Shown here: piece after piece, positions 35,355-44,862 of the stretch | How positions within the stretch are numbered: position 1 is the stretch's first letter | How the letters are laid out: every line of letters begins with the position of its first letter | Assembly: GCF_000967495.1 (NCBI RefSeq) | Contig: NZ_JXXU01000075.1 | Coordinates: forward strand, 1 to 51,856 | Direction of reading: 5' to 3' | Source of the DNA: Vibrio neptunius | GTDB taxonomy: Bacteria; Pseudomonadota; Gammaproteobacteria; Enterobacterales; Vibrionaceae | DNA length: 51,856 nt | Translations under genes and position numbers: made by a program | Notes under the pieces: model-generated | What the model was told of the DNA's origin: nothing | What the model saw: the letters and a program-made list of their open reading frames with translations, nothing else | The model's database searches: none

Positions 35355-35969
35355 ATGACTTTGAATGATTTCTTATCTGAGCTGATGGCATTCCCCACCA
35401 GCCTTTTCTTTGTGCCCTTTTTAGTGCTTTTAGTGGTGATGCTGATTGATTTGGCATTCAACGTCGTTGAAAGTGCGACTGCTGAAATCGACCTGTTTGA
35501 TTTCGATAGCCTCCCAGGTTCAGGGCTTATATTGCCGCCTGTTTTGTCTAAAGTGCCGCTTATGGTCGCGCTTTGCTGTAGCTTTTTTGTTGCGACGGTT
35601 GTGTCTTTCTATGCGTCGCAATGGGCTCAAAACTGGTGGAAAGACGGGTTACTCATCGCTGCAAACCTCGTTTCTATCCCTATAACTGCGTATTTGGCTT
35701 TAGTGATTGCTGCTTGGTTGTTAAAACCCTTGAGTCCCCTGTTTGATAAGAAAAACGCCTTTGCTCAGGTTGAGTATGTGGGATTGTCAGCAAGGGTGCA
35801 TAGTAGCAAAGTGACTTCTGAGGTTGGCGAAGTCATGGTTGTTCAGAATGGAAATGAATACTTACTTGATGCGGTAACTGAGCAAGAGGTTGACATTGAA
35901 TACGGTGATGAAGTGGTCATTGTGGCCAAAGAAGCCAAATCTCGTCGCTACGTAATAGCAAAAAAATAA
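35355..35969 (+). CDS. YqiJ-like membrane protein with C-terminal OB-like domain
   Basis: The 204-residue protein has about three membrane helices (residues about 14-37, 63-85 and 96-120), then a soluble C-terminal beta domain (about 130-204, ALVEYVG-like strands GLSARVHSSKV, VMVVQNGNEYLLD, YGDEVVIVAKE). This is the YqiJ/NfeD-like plan that accompanies flotillins, where the OB-like domain contacts the SPFH protein. It starts the operon, 28 bases before the flotillin gene. I prefer ATG at 35355 over GTG three codons earlier; neither has a strong ribosome site. No promoter could be placed with confidence. Confidence 0.8.
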   Translation: MTLNDFLSELMAFPTSLFFVPFLVLLVVMLIDLAFNVVESATAEIDLFDFDSLPGSGLILPPVLSKVPLMVALCCSFFVATVVSFYASQWAQNWWKDGLLIAANLVSIPITAYLALVIAAWLLKPLSPLFDKKNAFAQVEYVGLSARVHSSKVTSEVGEVMVVQNGNEYLLDAVTEQEVDIEYGDEVVIVAKEAKSRRYVIAKK

Positions 35970-35997
35970 TCAAAATTTTTACAACAGGAGTTGGTTA

Positions 35998-38085
35998 ATG
36001 GAAATTTCCCCAAGTGTAATTTTTATGGCAGTGGGTGGTGGTGTCGCACTGCTCATTTTGATTTTTCTTACTTCACGATACAAAAAGGTGAGAGGCGAAG
36101 GCGATGCTCTGATCGTTAATGGCTTGGAGCGCACTCGCGCTTCATTGACGGGCACGTTTGTATGGCCTGTGATCAACCGGTTTGAATACATGGATATCAC
36201 CCGCAAGAAGATCTCGGTGACTCGTAGCGGACGCAAAGATCAGGAAGGGGAAGAGTACGAAGGTTTGCACTGTCGCGACAACATTCGAGCGGATCTAAAA
36301 GTCGATTTCTACATCGGTGTAAACCATGAAGAAGAAGATATCGTTCGTGTTGCAAAGCTATTTACTGCCCATGAAGCTTCGAACTTAGAGCGTTTGAAAG
36401 AACACTTCCAGCCGAAATTCTCTGAAGCACTAAAAACGGCAGTGAAGCAGTTTGAATTCGAAGAATTGCTGACCAATAGACGTGCATTCCGTGATGCAGT
36501 TGTTCAGGTGATCGGCAGTGAGATGGATGGTTTCAAGATCTATGACGTAGTGATCGATAAGATTGACCAAACTGCGCTTGATGCTCACAACCCAAATAAC
36601 ATTCTTGATGTAGAGGGTATTCGTAAGATCTCGGCGATTACGGCACAAAAAAACACGGAAACCAACGCTATTCGTCAAGATGAGCGTACGACGATCAAAA
36701 AGAAAAATGTTGAGGCAGAAGCAAACCGTCTTCAGCTTGATAAACAAGAGCATGAAAGTGTGGCGCGAACTCAGCGTGAAGTGGAGATCATTAAAGCACA
36801 AGAAGAGGCCTTGTCTGCTGAGAAAAAAGAAGAATACCAACGCATTACTGAACTCGCGAAGTTGGAAACCGAAGAAGAAGTAGCGAAAAAACGCGAAAGT
36901 GTACAGATGGAAGTGGAAATGACGCGCATTGCCAACCAGCGTCAGGTCGCGATTCAAGAAGAAGAACTCACTCGTTCTGTGGAAACTGAAAAAGTTCGGA
37001 CTGCAACTGAAGTTGTGGAAAAAGAAATGCAGAAAGAGACGACGGTTGAGGAATCATTAAAATCAGTTGCAGAAACACGTTCTCAGCGTGTAGAAATCGA
37101 ACGCAAGATTGCTCGTGAAGAAGAAGAAACGGAAAACTTACGAGTGAATGAACAGGTCAACCGTAAGAAGCGTGTAACCATGGTGGAGGCTGAGGCTGCA
37201 GCAGAAGCAGCACAATTAGAACTCCTCGTTGCTGCTCGTGCTGAAAAAGATGCCGCTAAAGAGCGCGCTGAACGTCTGTTGATCGAAAACGAAGCTGAGC
37301 TGAAAGTGAAAACCCGTGAAGCGGAAAATGAACTGGCTGTAAAATCGCGTGAAGCGGAAGCGGAGCAGATCGTCGCTGTGAAACGTGCGGAAGCAGAATT
37401 TATTACCAAAGACAAAGAAGCGGCCGCGAAAGAGCGAATGGCTCAAGCTGAGAAAGAACTTATCAGCGCGACTGGTTTGGCTGAGGTTGAAGTTGATCGC
37501 GAAAGAGCGCTGGCCATTCGTGAAACGGGTGAAGCTGAAGCATTCACTTTGCAAAGTGCCGGTGAAGCTGAAGCTCAGGCAATGCGTGCGAAAGGTCTTG
37601 CGGAGGCAGAAGCGCAATCGGCGCGCTTTGAAGCAGCTCAGCAGTACGATGAGCATACACGTGAGCACGATAAGTGGGTGATGCAATTGCAACAAGAGAA
37701 AGATCTTGAGCTGGCACGTATTGACGCGCAGAAATCTGTGGTTGGTGAAAATGCGAAGGCCATCGCTCAGGCACTGTCAGACGCAGACATCAAACTCTTT
37801 GGTGGTGAAGGGGTCGAGCAGATCCGCCGTACCATCATGGATGCTGCTGCTATGGACAGCAAATTTGAAGAGTCAAAAGTGCTGAATCCACTGGTCTCTG
37901 ATTACATGGAAGGCAATCGCAGTTTGCCTCAAGATATCAAAGACGTACTTGAGAATACCAATCTAAAGAGCAGTGATCTTAGTAATGTTGCCTTAGCAAG
38001 TTTGCTGAATTCACAAGGCGGAGCTGCCGAACTGATGAAGAAAATTCAAAGTTCGTTAGACGTTTCTTCAGAAAATAAAGCGTAG
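35998..38085 (+). CDS. Flotillin/SPFH-family protein (YqiK-like)
   Basis: The 695-residue protein has an N-terminal membrane anchor (about 8-28), an SPFH/PHB domain (about 35-205, including GTFVWPVINRFEYMDITRK and DGFKIYDVVIDKIDQT), then a very long charged coiled coil (about 215-560) of E-, K-, A- and R-rich heptads. The C-terminus has repeats of GEAEA and GLAEAEAQ typical of flotillins. It should form large membrane-attached oligomers that scaffold the other operon products. The strong ribosome site AGGAG precedes the ATG. The high charge produces long open frames on the opposite strand that are not genes. Confidence 0.9.
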   Translation: MEISPSVIFMAVGGGVALLILIFLTSRYKKVRGEGDALIVNGLERTRASLTGTFVWPVINRFEYMDITRKKISVTRSGRKDQEGEEYEGLHCRDNIRADLKVDFYIGVNHEEEDIVRVAKLFTAHEASNLERLKEHFQPKFSEALKTAVKQFEFEELLTNRRAFRDAVVQVIGSEMDGFKIYDVVIDKIDQTALDAHNPNNILDVEGIRKISAITAQKNTETNAIRQDERTTIKKKNVEAEANRLQLDKQEHESVARTQREVEIIKAQEEALSAEKKEEYQRITELAKLETEEEVAKKRESVQMEVEMTRIANQRQVAIQEEELTRSVETEKVRTATEVVEKEMQKETTVEESLKSVAETRSQRVEIERKIAREEEETENLRVNEQVNRKKRVTMVEAEAAAEAAQLELLVAARAEKDAAKERAERLLIENEAELKVKTREAENELAVKSREAEAEQIVAVKRAEAEFITKDKEAAAKERMAQAEKELISATGLAEVEVDRERALAIRETGEAEAFTLQSAGEAEAQAMRAKGLAEAEAQSARFEAAQQYDEHTREHDKWVMQLQQEKDLELARIDAQKSVVGENAKAIAQALSDADIKLFGGEGVEQIRRTIMDAAAMDSKFEESKVLNPLVSDYMEGNRSLPQDIKDVLENTNLKSSDLSNVALASLLNSQGGAAELMKKIQSSLDVSSENKA

Positions 38086-38106
38086 CGTTACAATCAATCT
38101 CATAGA

Positions 38107-38130
38107 ATCCCGCTTTCACACAAGCGGGAT
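38107..38130 (+). other. Intercistronic stem-loop between flotillin and AAA+ genes
   Basis: ATCCCGCTT pairs with AAGCGGGAT across loop TCACAC. No T-run follows, so it looks like a stabilising or attenuating hairpin inside the operon rather than a full terminator. It falls 22 bases after the flotillin stop and 15 bases before the next start. Confidence 0.65.
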
Positions 38131-38144
38131 AAACAGGTATTACT

Positions 38145-41100
38145 ATGTCAGATTCGACTCAGAAAGCGGTGAGTGAAGGTGGCGCATACGAGGTCCTCAA
38201 ATCTCGTTTGGCTCAACAAGGCCAACAATTAAAATCGCTCACACACTCTTTTAATCAGCAGCGTCAACAAGTCTTTGGCGGCCAAGAACTTAAACTGGTC
38301 GGTAAGACGAATGTTCAAACTGATGCTCGTTGTATTCCCATTGACATGGCTCAAGTCAATCAGCAACTACTATTTGGCTATCAAGTACACGTTGGCATGA
38401 AAGCAGTGCCTGCTTTGCAGGACGTGTTTGGTCTTTATCAATTGCATGACAACGAAGGTACTCTTCGTATCGAGCCTACCTCGTTAGAAAACAGTTTCCT
38501 CCAAGATATTCGTTTTCAACACGAATTTACGGAGCTGTTTACTTACTACCGTGACGCCCGTCTGTCTCAGATTTCACGACAGGAAAGTACGCTTTACATA
38601 GCGTTTCAAATTGGTATGCGGGTAGAAGACCGCAAAGTGTTTCGCTTTCAGATCAATGCAAATTCAATTGAGTATTTGGATTCTGCTGGACATGCTTCTC
38701 TCACTGAAACCGTTCAACACGATTTCGATTGGATCGCTACGACCCGTGATGATCATATCATGGGTAACCATCCTCATGTTTCTATTGCTGATAAGCTGTT
38801 TGTAGAGTGTATTGGCGGCGATCTAACCATTAAAATCGAAGATAATACCAATGATGGTAAAGGCATTTACAGCGAGGAAGTGGAAGATCATCACCAAAGC
38901 GTAGCTGATGCTCACATTGACTATGCGTTTGTTGGTGAGTTGATCGCATTGAAAATCCGCCCTAACCGTGAGCGAAAAGATCGTTACTTTGTGTATAACC
39001 CTCTCACCCAGTCGGTTGTCCGGACGGATGCTTTGAGCGTTAGTGCAAAAGCTCTACCTGAAGAGCACGGTATTTTATATGCCAATGGCTACGTGCTAGC
39101 GAATGGTGAGCACAAACAATTTGACATGCCTTGGCAACATCTGCAGTTTTTCCAGAAAGTGGTGTCGCCCAATGGCGAAGATATTTTGTATTTCTTCTTC
39201 AATATGTCTCAAGGCTACTATGTTGCCTTCACCTACAACATGATAGAAAAACAGTTTGCGGCGCCAATGGAAAGCCACGGCTTTAGCCTATATCCTGATG
39301 GGCGACTGCTCGTTTTCCAACTGTCAGAAAATGCTGAAGCTTCCACTATCCACCCTTTACGTGTGTGGGATACCCCCTTCTCAACGTCAGAGCATTACGC
39401 GAGTGTTCACGCTCAAACTGATGGCAGTAGCCCACTGTTTCATTTAGGCAATGCGGAACTGGTTCGTGCGCTATCTTCTGTTCTGTCTGTGTGCCAGTTA
39501 GCGCAAACGGAAGAGGTGACACAGGCCGCTTATGAGATGCTGCTTAAGCAGAGCCAAAGCACTCTTGATCATTACCATTGGTTGAGTCATGACTATGCGT
39601 TGGGTATCGGAACTGCCATTAACGAACTGATGGTTACAGCAGATAAAATTATTGATGAGTTTGCTAAAGTTCAACAATTGCAAAGCCATGCCTCTCAAAG
39701 CACAGAGCAGCAGCAAGTCGTCATTAACGATCTGGTTGGCAAAATAAAACTTGCGCCTAAAGAGCAAGCGAATGTACTGCTAGGTTTACTGGCTGATGTA
39801 AAAGGCCAGGTGGGCGCGACAATGGCTTTGCGTCAGCAACATTATGTCGATGTGATGATCGTTGATAATATGTTGACGGCACTTCAGCAGCAACGTGAAT
39901 CACTAAACCAGCAGCTACTGACATTGCTGCAGGATGAAAAAGCCTACCAGCCATTCAAAAAACACATTAAACAAATTGAAGCGGAGTTAGAGCAGACAGA
40001 AAAGACGTCTCACATGGCCAAGCTTCAGCAGCAATTAGATGATTTAAGAAGTGATCTGCAATTGGTCACCGAAGAAGTCACGGACATTGAAACCGATGAT
40101 CCAACTCAGGCGACACGGATCCTAGATCTCACCACGGAAATCTCTTCGTTGCTCAACAGTGTTTCCGCTAAGCTGCGTAGCAGAAGTAAAGGTCTACAGA
40201 GCGAGGAAGCGCAAGCGGAGTTCAGCGCTCAGTTTAAACTGCTCGGTCAGTCGGTGAGTAGCGCGATGGAGCAGGCGACATCACCGGATGATTGCGATAC
40301 TCAGTTAGCCAAATTGATTAGCCAACTTGATAAGCTGGAATCCCGCTTTGCTGATTTTGACCAGTTCCTCGCAGAGATTTATGCCAAAAGAGATGAAATT
40401 CAATCGACGCTGGATAACCACAAGCAGCAGTTGATCGCGGCGCAGCAGCGCAGAGTACAGAACTTGTTGCAGGCTGCTACGGTAACGATGAGTAGCATCG
40501 ATAAACGTGTGGCTAAGTTTGAAGATGTGGCAGGTCTAAATAGCTACTTCGCGACCGACGCAATGGTGCTCAAATTGCATCAGTTGTCCGAATCGATTCG
40601 CCAATTAGGAGATAGTGTTAAAGCGGACAGTTTGGATGCCAAACTCAAATCTTTGCAAGACCAATCATTGCGCTCGCTGCGCGATAATCAGGATATTTTT
40701 GAGCAAGGTGGTAAAGTTCTGCGTTTAGGTAAACATCGCTTTAGCGTCAATCAACAGGCGTTGGACTTAAGTCTGATTGAACAACAAGGTCGGCTTTGTA
40801 CCCATATTTCTGGAACGGATTTCTATCAGCCGATCGAAAATGAAGAGTTCTTACAGTTGCAAAATGTTGCACGGTTGGAAGTCGCATCAGAAAGTGACAT
40901 TGTTTATCGCGCAGAGTATTTGGCTTATCTGATGGTTTATTCCGCTGAGCAAAATGAAGCCGGTTTAAATTTAAACACTTTGTATCATGCATTGAGTGAG
41001 AATCGTTTGGCCGAGATAGTCCAGCGTTTTGCTGCGCCTCGTTATCGTGAAGGGTATGTCAAAGGGATTCACGACAGTGATGCTGTAAAAATCTTATCTC

Positions 41101-43010
41101 AGTTGTTACCTATCTACCAAAAAGCAGGCTTGCTGCGTTTTAGCCAAACTGCGAGAGCGAATGCCTTCCTTTGGCTGCTTGAGCACAAGGAAAGCTTTGT
41201 ACATGAGATGAGACTCAAAGCGATAAATGCTCAATTGCTGCGTGAACACCTGAATGCTTCTGACGCCTTTAACCAATTACAGCAGCAGTTAGTGTTGGAC
41301 TTTTCAGGCTATGAGGCCGATGACAGTGCCCGTTACTTGATTCACCTTTTAGCGCAAAAAGAGACGACAATACACGTCAGTCAAGATGCTCTTACTCTAT
41401 GCGAAGATTATCTTCAGTTCCGCAGAAGCTTAGGATGGTCACCCTCTGAACAACCATTGAGTGAGCAGTTTAGCGATCACCAACAGTGGTTGAAGGCATA
41501 CACCACTCAGAAAGAATATGGTCAGGCATTCGTCGTTGAAAGCGCGGCGATCGCATTGTGCAAGACTCAAGCAGCTCTAACGTTAGAGAGCATCGACTTT
41601 TCTTTGCAGTGTAGCGTCTCTGGATTGCTTGGGGAGCATGATAGGGTCAACAACGGTGAATTGGTTGTCGTATTGGATGATTTTATCCAGCGCGGCGAAT
41701 CACATCGAAGTCAGGTAGTACCTCAATATGAAGCCTATTTAGGTCAAAGGACCGAGCTATTGTCCAAAGCGAAGGCACAGTTCCGTCTAGAAGAGTTTAA
41801 ACCTCGCCCATTGACTTCTTTTGTCCGCAATAAACTCATCAGTGAAAGTTATTTGCCATTGATCGGTGATAACTTCGCCAAACAGATGGGAACGATTGGA
41901 GACAACAAGCGCACCGACTTAATGGGAATGTTGCTGCTGATTTCACCGCCGGGTTACGGAAAAACCACGTTAATTGAATACGTTGCACATAAGTTAGGCC
42001 TAGTATTTATGAAGATCAATGGTCCTTCTATTGGTCATCAGGCTACTTCTCTGGATCCGGCAGATGCACCGGATCAGAACGCGGCTCGCGAGATAGAGAA
42101 AATTAATCTGGCGTTTGAGATGGGTAACAACGTGCTCCTGTACCTTGACGATATTCAACATACCCACCCTGAGTTGCTTCAGAAATTTATTTCTTTGTGT
42201 GATGGTACTCGTCGTATTGAAGGAACCTGGCAAGGTAAAACCAAAACATACGATATGAGAGGGAAGAAGTTTGCTGTGGTTATGGCAGGCAACCCATACA
42301 CTGAAACTGGTGAAGCGTTTCGTATTCCCGATATGTTGGCCAACCGAGCGGATATCTACAACCTCGGTGATATGCTATCTGATCAAAAACTGGCGTTTGA
42401 GCTGAGCTTTATTGAAAACTCGCTGACATCTAACTCAGTGTTGGCCCCACTGGCTACCCGCGATCTTAATGACTTGTATCGTTTTGTCCGTATGGCACAA
42501 GGAGAGAGCATTGCATTGAGTGAGATGAGCCACTCATATTCCGCAACCGAAGCCAGCGAGATTGTTGCTACGATTCAAAAGCTAACACAGGTTCAGCAAA
42601 CTGTACTGAAAGTGAACCAACAGTATATTCAGTCAGCTGCCACAGCGGAACAATATCGTGTAGAGCCGGCGTTTAAATTGCAGGGTTCATACCGAAATAT
42701 GAACAAGTTAGTAGAGAAAATCTCGTCGGTGATGACCGAAGAAGAGTTAAACACCCTACTTCAAGATCATTATCAAGGCGAAGCTCAGACGCTTGCCAGT
42801 GGTACCGAAGAGAATTTACTAAAGCTGGCTGAATTAAGAGGCAATATGACCCCAGACCAAATGGACAGGTGGAAAGAGATCAAACAGAGCTATCAACGTC
42901 AGCAACTCATGGGAGACTCTGAAGATAGGGCTGGTCAAGTTGTCCAGCAATTAGCAATGCTCAATCAGAATGTCGCGCGTTTTGGGCAGGAGAGTATCAA
43001 TGAATCGTAA
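38145..43010 (+). CDS. Giant AAA+ ATPase, DUF3686-type ('DNA repair ATPase')
   Basis: The 1621-residue cytoplasmic protein has an N-terminal beta-rich half (about 30-420, resembling DUF3686), extended Q- and L-rich helical coiled coils (about 450-850), a further helical region, and a single MoxR-like AAA+ module near the C-terminus. Walker A is SPPGYGKTT with K1273, and Walker B is LLYLDDIQH with D1335-D1336. Sensor 1 is N1383 in MAGNPYTETGEAF, and an arginine-rich RIPDMLANRADIYNLGD follows. Relatives are annotated as DNA repair ATPases, but I know of no firm biochemical proof. It overlaps the next gene by 11 bases. The likely role is to drive remodelling for the PLD and TelA partners (inference). 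Confidence 0.8.
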   Translation: MSDSTQKAVSEGGAYEVLKSRLAQQGQQLKSLTHSFNQQRQQVFGGQELKLVGKTNVQTDARCIPIDMAQVNQQLLFGYQVHVGMKAVPALQDVFGLYQLHDNEGTLRIEPTSLENSFLQDIRFQHEFTELFTYYRDARLSQISRQESTLYIAFQIGMRVEDRKVFRFQINANSIEYLDSAGHASLTETVQHDFDWIATTRDDHIMGNHPHVSIADKLFVECIGGDLTIKIEDNTNDGKGIYSEEVEDHHQSVADAHIDYAFVGELIALKIRPNRERKDRYFVYNPLTQSVVRTDALSVSAKALPEEHGILYANGYVLANGEHKQFDMPWQHLQFFQKVVSPNGEDILYFFFNMSQGYYVAFTYNMIEKQFAAPMESHGFSLYPDGRLLVFQLSENAEASTIHPLRVWDTPFSTSEHYASVHAQTDGSSPLFHLGNAELVRALSSVLSVCQLAQTEEVTQAAYEMLLKQSQSTLDHYHWLSHDYALGIGTAINELMVTADKIIDEFAKVQQLQSHASQSTEQQQVVINDLVGKIKLAPKEQANVLLGLLADVKGQVGATMALRQQHYVDVMIVDNMLTALQQQRESLNQQLLTLLQDEKAYQPFKKHIKQIEAELEQTEKTSHMAKLQQQLDDLRSDLQLVTEEVTDIETDDPTQATRILDLTTEISSLLNSVSAKLRSRSKGLQSEEAQAEFSAQFKLLGQSVSSAMEQATSPDDCDTQLAKLISQLDKLESRFADFDQFLAEIYAKRDEIQSTLDNHKQQLIAAQQRRVQNLLQAATVTMSSIDKRVAKFEDVAGLNSYFATDAMVLKLHQLSESIRQLGDSVKADSLDAKLKSLQDQSLRSLRDNQDIFEQGGKVLRLGKHRFSVNQQALDLSLIEQQGRLCTHISGTDFYQPIENEEFLQLQNVARLEVASESDIVYRAEYLAYLMVYSAEQNEAGLNLNTLYHALSENRLAEIVQRFAAPRYREGYVKGIHDSDAVKILSQLLPIYQKAGLLRFSQTARANAFLWLLEHKESFVHEMRLKAINAQLLREHLNASDAFNQLQQQLVLDFSGYEADDSARYLIHLLAQKETTIHVSQDALTLCEDYLQFRRSLGWSPSEQPLSEQFSDHQQWLKAYTTQKEYGQAFVVESAAIALCKTQAALTLESIDFSLQCSVSGLLGEHDRVNNGELVVVLDDFIQRGESHRSQVVPQYEAYLGQRTELLSKAKAQFRLEEFKPRPLTSFVRNKLISESYLPLIGDNFAKQMGTIGDNKRTDLMGMLLLISPPGYGKTTLIEYVAHKLGLVFMKINGPSIGHQATSLDPADAPDQNAAREIEKINLAFEMGNNVLLYLDDIQHTHPELLQKFISLCDGTRRIEGTWQGKTKTYDMRGKKFAVVMAGNPYTETGEAFRIPDMLANRADIYNLGDMLSDQKLAFELSFIENSLTSNSVLAPLATRDLNDLYRFVRMAQGESIALSEMSHSYSATEASEIVATIQKLTQVQQTVLKVNQQYIQSAATAEQYRVEPAFKLQGSYRNMNKLVEKISSVMTEEELNTLLQDHYQGEAQTLASGTEENLLKLAELRGNMTPDQMDRWKEIKQSYQRQQLMGDSEDRAGQVVQQLAMLNQNVARFGQESINES

Positions 43011-43710
43011 TCAATGGGCCAAATGGCTGGAAGAGTCTTTGATAGACTATCGTCTTGATGATCACGAGAGACGCCATCTTCAGGCGGAACTGGCGGAAGC
43101 GGTAATGTCTGAAGAAGACCGAGCGTTTTTACGCAATCAGAGTTTTAAGCTCGCTAAGCAATTCATGGAGAAAGGTTCTGATCCAATGGCGTTATTACGT
43201 TGGCTTGAACGTATCATTAAGGTACTGGATAACGTCATCGCGGGTCAGTCAAGTGAGTTAGCGACCAGTTGGTTTTCGCCAGGAAGAAGCTGCTCTACTG
43301 GCATAATAGAGCAGTTAAAGTTGGCTCGTGATTCCATCGATATCTGCGTGTTTACTATTGCTGATGATGATCTGACTAAACACATTCTTGAAGCTCACCA
43401 ACGTGGAGTCACAGTTCGAATTATCTCAGACAACGACAAGATGTATGACAAAGGCAGCGATATTGAGTATTTAGCCGAGCAAGGTGTTGCTGTTAAAATT
43501 GATACCACGCCTTATCATATGCACCATAAGTTTGCGATTTTCGATCAGAAGCGTCTTATTAATGGTAGTTTCAACTGGACACGTAGCGCATCGAAATACA
43601 ATCAGGAAGACATAACTTTGTCTGATGACAAACGCTTCCTTCAATCCTTTTCAAGACAGTTTGAAAAACTGTGGCAGCAGTTTCCCTGCCATCAGCCTTC
43701 ACAACATTAA
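43000..43710 (+). CDS. Single-HKD phospholipase D-fold protein
   Basis: The 236-residue cytoplasmic protein has an N-terminal helical part (about 1-95), then a PLD domain. The catalytic motif is H175-x-K177-x4-D182 (HHKFAIFD) followed by NGSFNWTRSA. It has one HKD motif, so like Nuc or mitochondrial PLD it should work as a dimer and could cut nucleic acid or phospholipid. The start at 43000 is chosen because it follows GCAGGAGAG at good spacing; the frame opens 10 codons earlier inside the AAA+ gene. It overlaps that gene by 11 bases and is nine bases from telA. Confidence 0.88.
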   Translation: MNRNQWAKWLEESLIDYRLDDHERRHLQAELAEAVMSEEDRAFLRNQSFKLAKQFMEKGSDPMALLRWLERIIKVLDNVIAGQSSELATSWFSPGRSCSTGIIEQLKLARDSIDICVFTIADDDLTKHILEAHQRGVTVRIISDNDKMYDKGSDIEYLAEQGVAVKIDTTPYHMHHKFAIFDQKRLINGSFNWTRSASKYNQEDITLSDDKRFLQSFSRQFEKLWQQFPCHQPSQH

Positions 43711-43719
43711 GGAGCTCCT

Positions 43720-44784
43720 ATGACTGAACCTGTTTCAGCCCCGCCAGAAGTGATGAAAGTAGAAGCGACTCCAGAAGTAGTGGCTATTGCCGAACGTTTT
43801 GATCCCTTTGACAGTGTGGCGACCATTACTTTTGGTAGTGAAGCGCTGGAAAAAATCACCGCTTTCTCTGATTCTGTTTTAGCTCAGGTTAGAGTCAGAG
43901 ACAGTGGTGAAGCTGGCGATATTCTTCAAGCCATGGTGTCTTCAATGGATAGCAGTGCGTTTGATCAACTAGGCCAGCGTAGCTTACTGTCGCGATTACC
44001 TTTGTTTGGTGAAGTGTTTGATTCGTTCAAGCGGTTTTCAACGAGCTTTGACTCAGTGAGAAATCAGCTAGATCAATTGGTTGAGCGCTTGCAAGGACAG
44101 GAAGTGAAATTAGCGCATGACATTAATCAACTTGATACCCTGTACCAACATAATCTAGAGCTACTGGAAGGGCTAGAGCATTATATTGACGCAGGTCGAT
44201 ACAAGTTAAGTCAGCTTAATAGTGATGTGTTACCGCGACTACTTGCTAAATCCGAACAAAGTGAAGATGCTTTAGATGCGCAGCAATACCGAGATGCGAC
44301 ACAGGCTGTGGCGAGGTTAGAGAAACGCGTACACAACTTGGAGCTCACTAGGTTGGCCGCGATTCAAACTGCACCGCAGATTCGTTTGTCCCAAGAGGGC
44401 AACAAAATGTTGATGGAGGATATTCAAGATATCGTTCATAACACTTTCCCGTTGTGGAAGCGCCAATTCTTGATTGCTATTTCCAATTATGAAAAGGAAA
44501 AAGCACTGCAAGTTACACATGCGGTCAAAGATTACACCAACAAGCAGTACGTTCAGAATGCACAGAAGCTCAAAGTATTAGAAGAGCAAATTGCCGAGAA
44601 CTACCAGCGCGGTATTTTGGATTTAGATTCGTTACAAACAGTCAATCAGCTCACCATTGAAACTCTAAGCAATACCCTCTCAAGAGCAAAAGAAGGTCGA
44701 GAGCAGCGTGAAAAGGCGCAGCGAGTTATTGAGCAGGCAGAACAAGAACTGAAATCTGCCCTGCAACAATCACTGGAAAAATAA
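43720..44784 (+). CDS. TelA-family 'toxic anion resistance' protein
   Basis: The 354-residue, mostly helical protein matches the TelA (toxic anion resistance, KlaA) family. Family-like blocks are LLSRLPLFGEVFDSFKRFSTSF near residues 90-110, LDQLVERLQGQEVKLAHDINQLDTLY, and the C-terminal IQDIVHNTFPLWKRQFLIAISNYE. TelA proteins are linked to tellurite, bacteriocin and antibiotic resistance; their mechanism is unsettled. The start follows AAGGAG. It is the last gene of the operon and ends at a strong terminator. Tellurite function is a family label, not shown here. Confidence 0.88.
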   Translation: MTEPVSAPPEVMKVEATPEVVAIAERFDPFDSVATITFGSEALEKITAFSDSVLAQVRVRDSGEAGDILQAMVSSMDSSAFDQLGQRSLLSRLPLFGEVFDSFKRFSTSFDSVRNQLDQLVERLQGQEVKLAHDINQLDTLYQHNLELLEGLEHYIDAGRYKLSQLNSDVLPRLLAKSEQSEDALDAQQYRDATQAVARLEKRVHNLELTRLAAIQTAPQIRLSQEGNKMLMEDIQDIVHNTFPLWKRQFLIAISNYEKEKALQVTHAVKDYTNKQYVQNAQKLKVLEEQIAENYQRGILDLDSLQTVNQLTIETLSNTLSRAKEGREQREKAQRVIEQAEQELKSALQQSLEK

Positions 44785-44793
44785 CGTTTAGGC

Positions 44794-44825
44794 AACGACG
44801 GCTAACCTTAGCCGTCGTTTTATTC
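44794..44825 (+). terminator. Terminator closing the flotillin-AAA-TelA operon
   Basis: A perfect 12-bp stem (44794-44805 with 44808-44819) has a two-base nominal loop and is followed by a T-rich tract. It lies 10 bases past the telA stop and insulates pncC-recA from the operon. Confidence 0.9.
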
Positions 44826-44862
44826 TATGCTATCCGCAAAGTGATTGAACAGGAAACTAGAT

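Noticed and set aside
36430..36957. 175-codon open frame on the minus strand inside the flotillin gene
   Set aside because: It is antisense to the E/K-rich coiled coil; such codon bias gives F- and L-rich reverse frames. It has no ribosome site and no protein family likeness.
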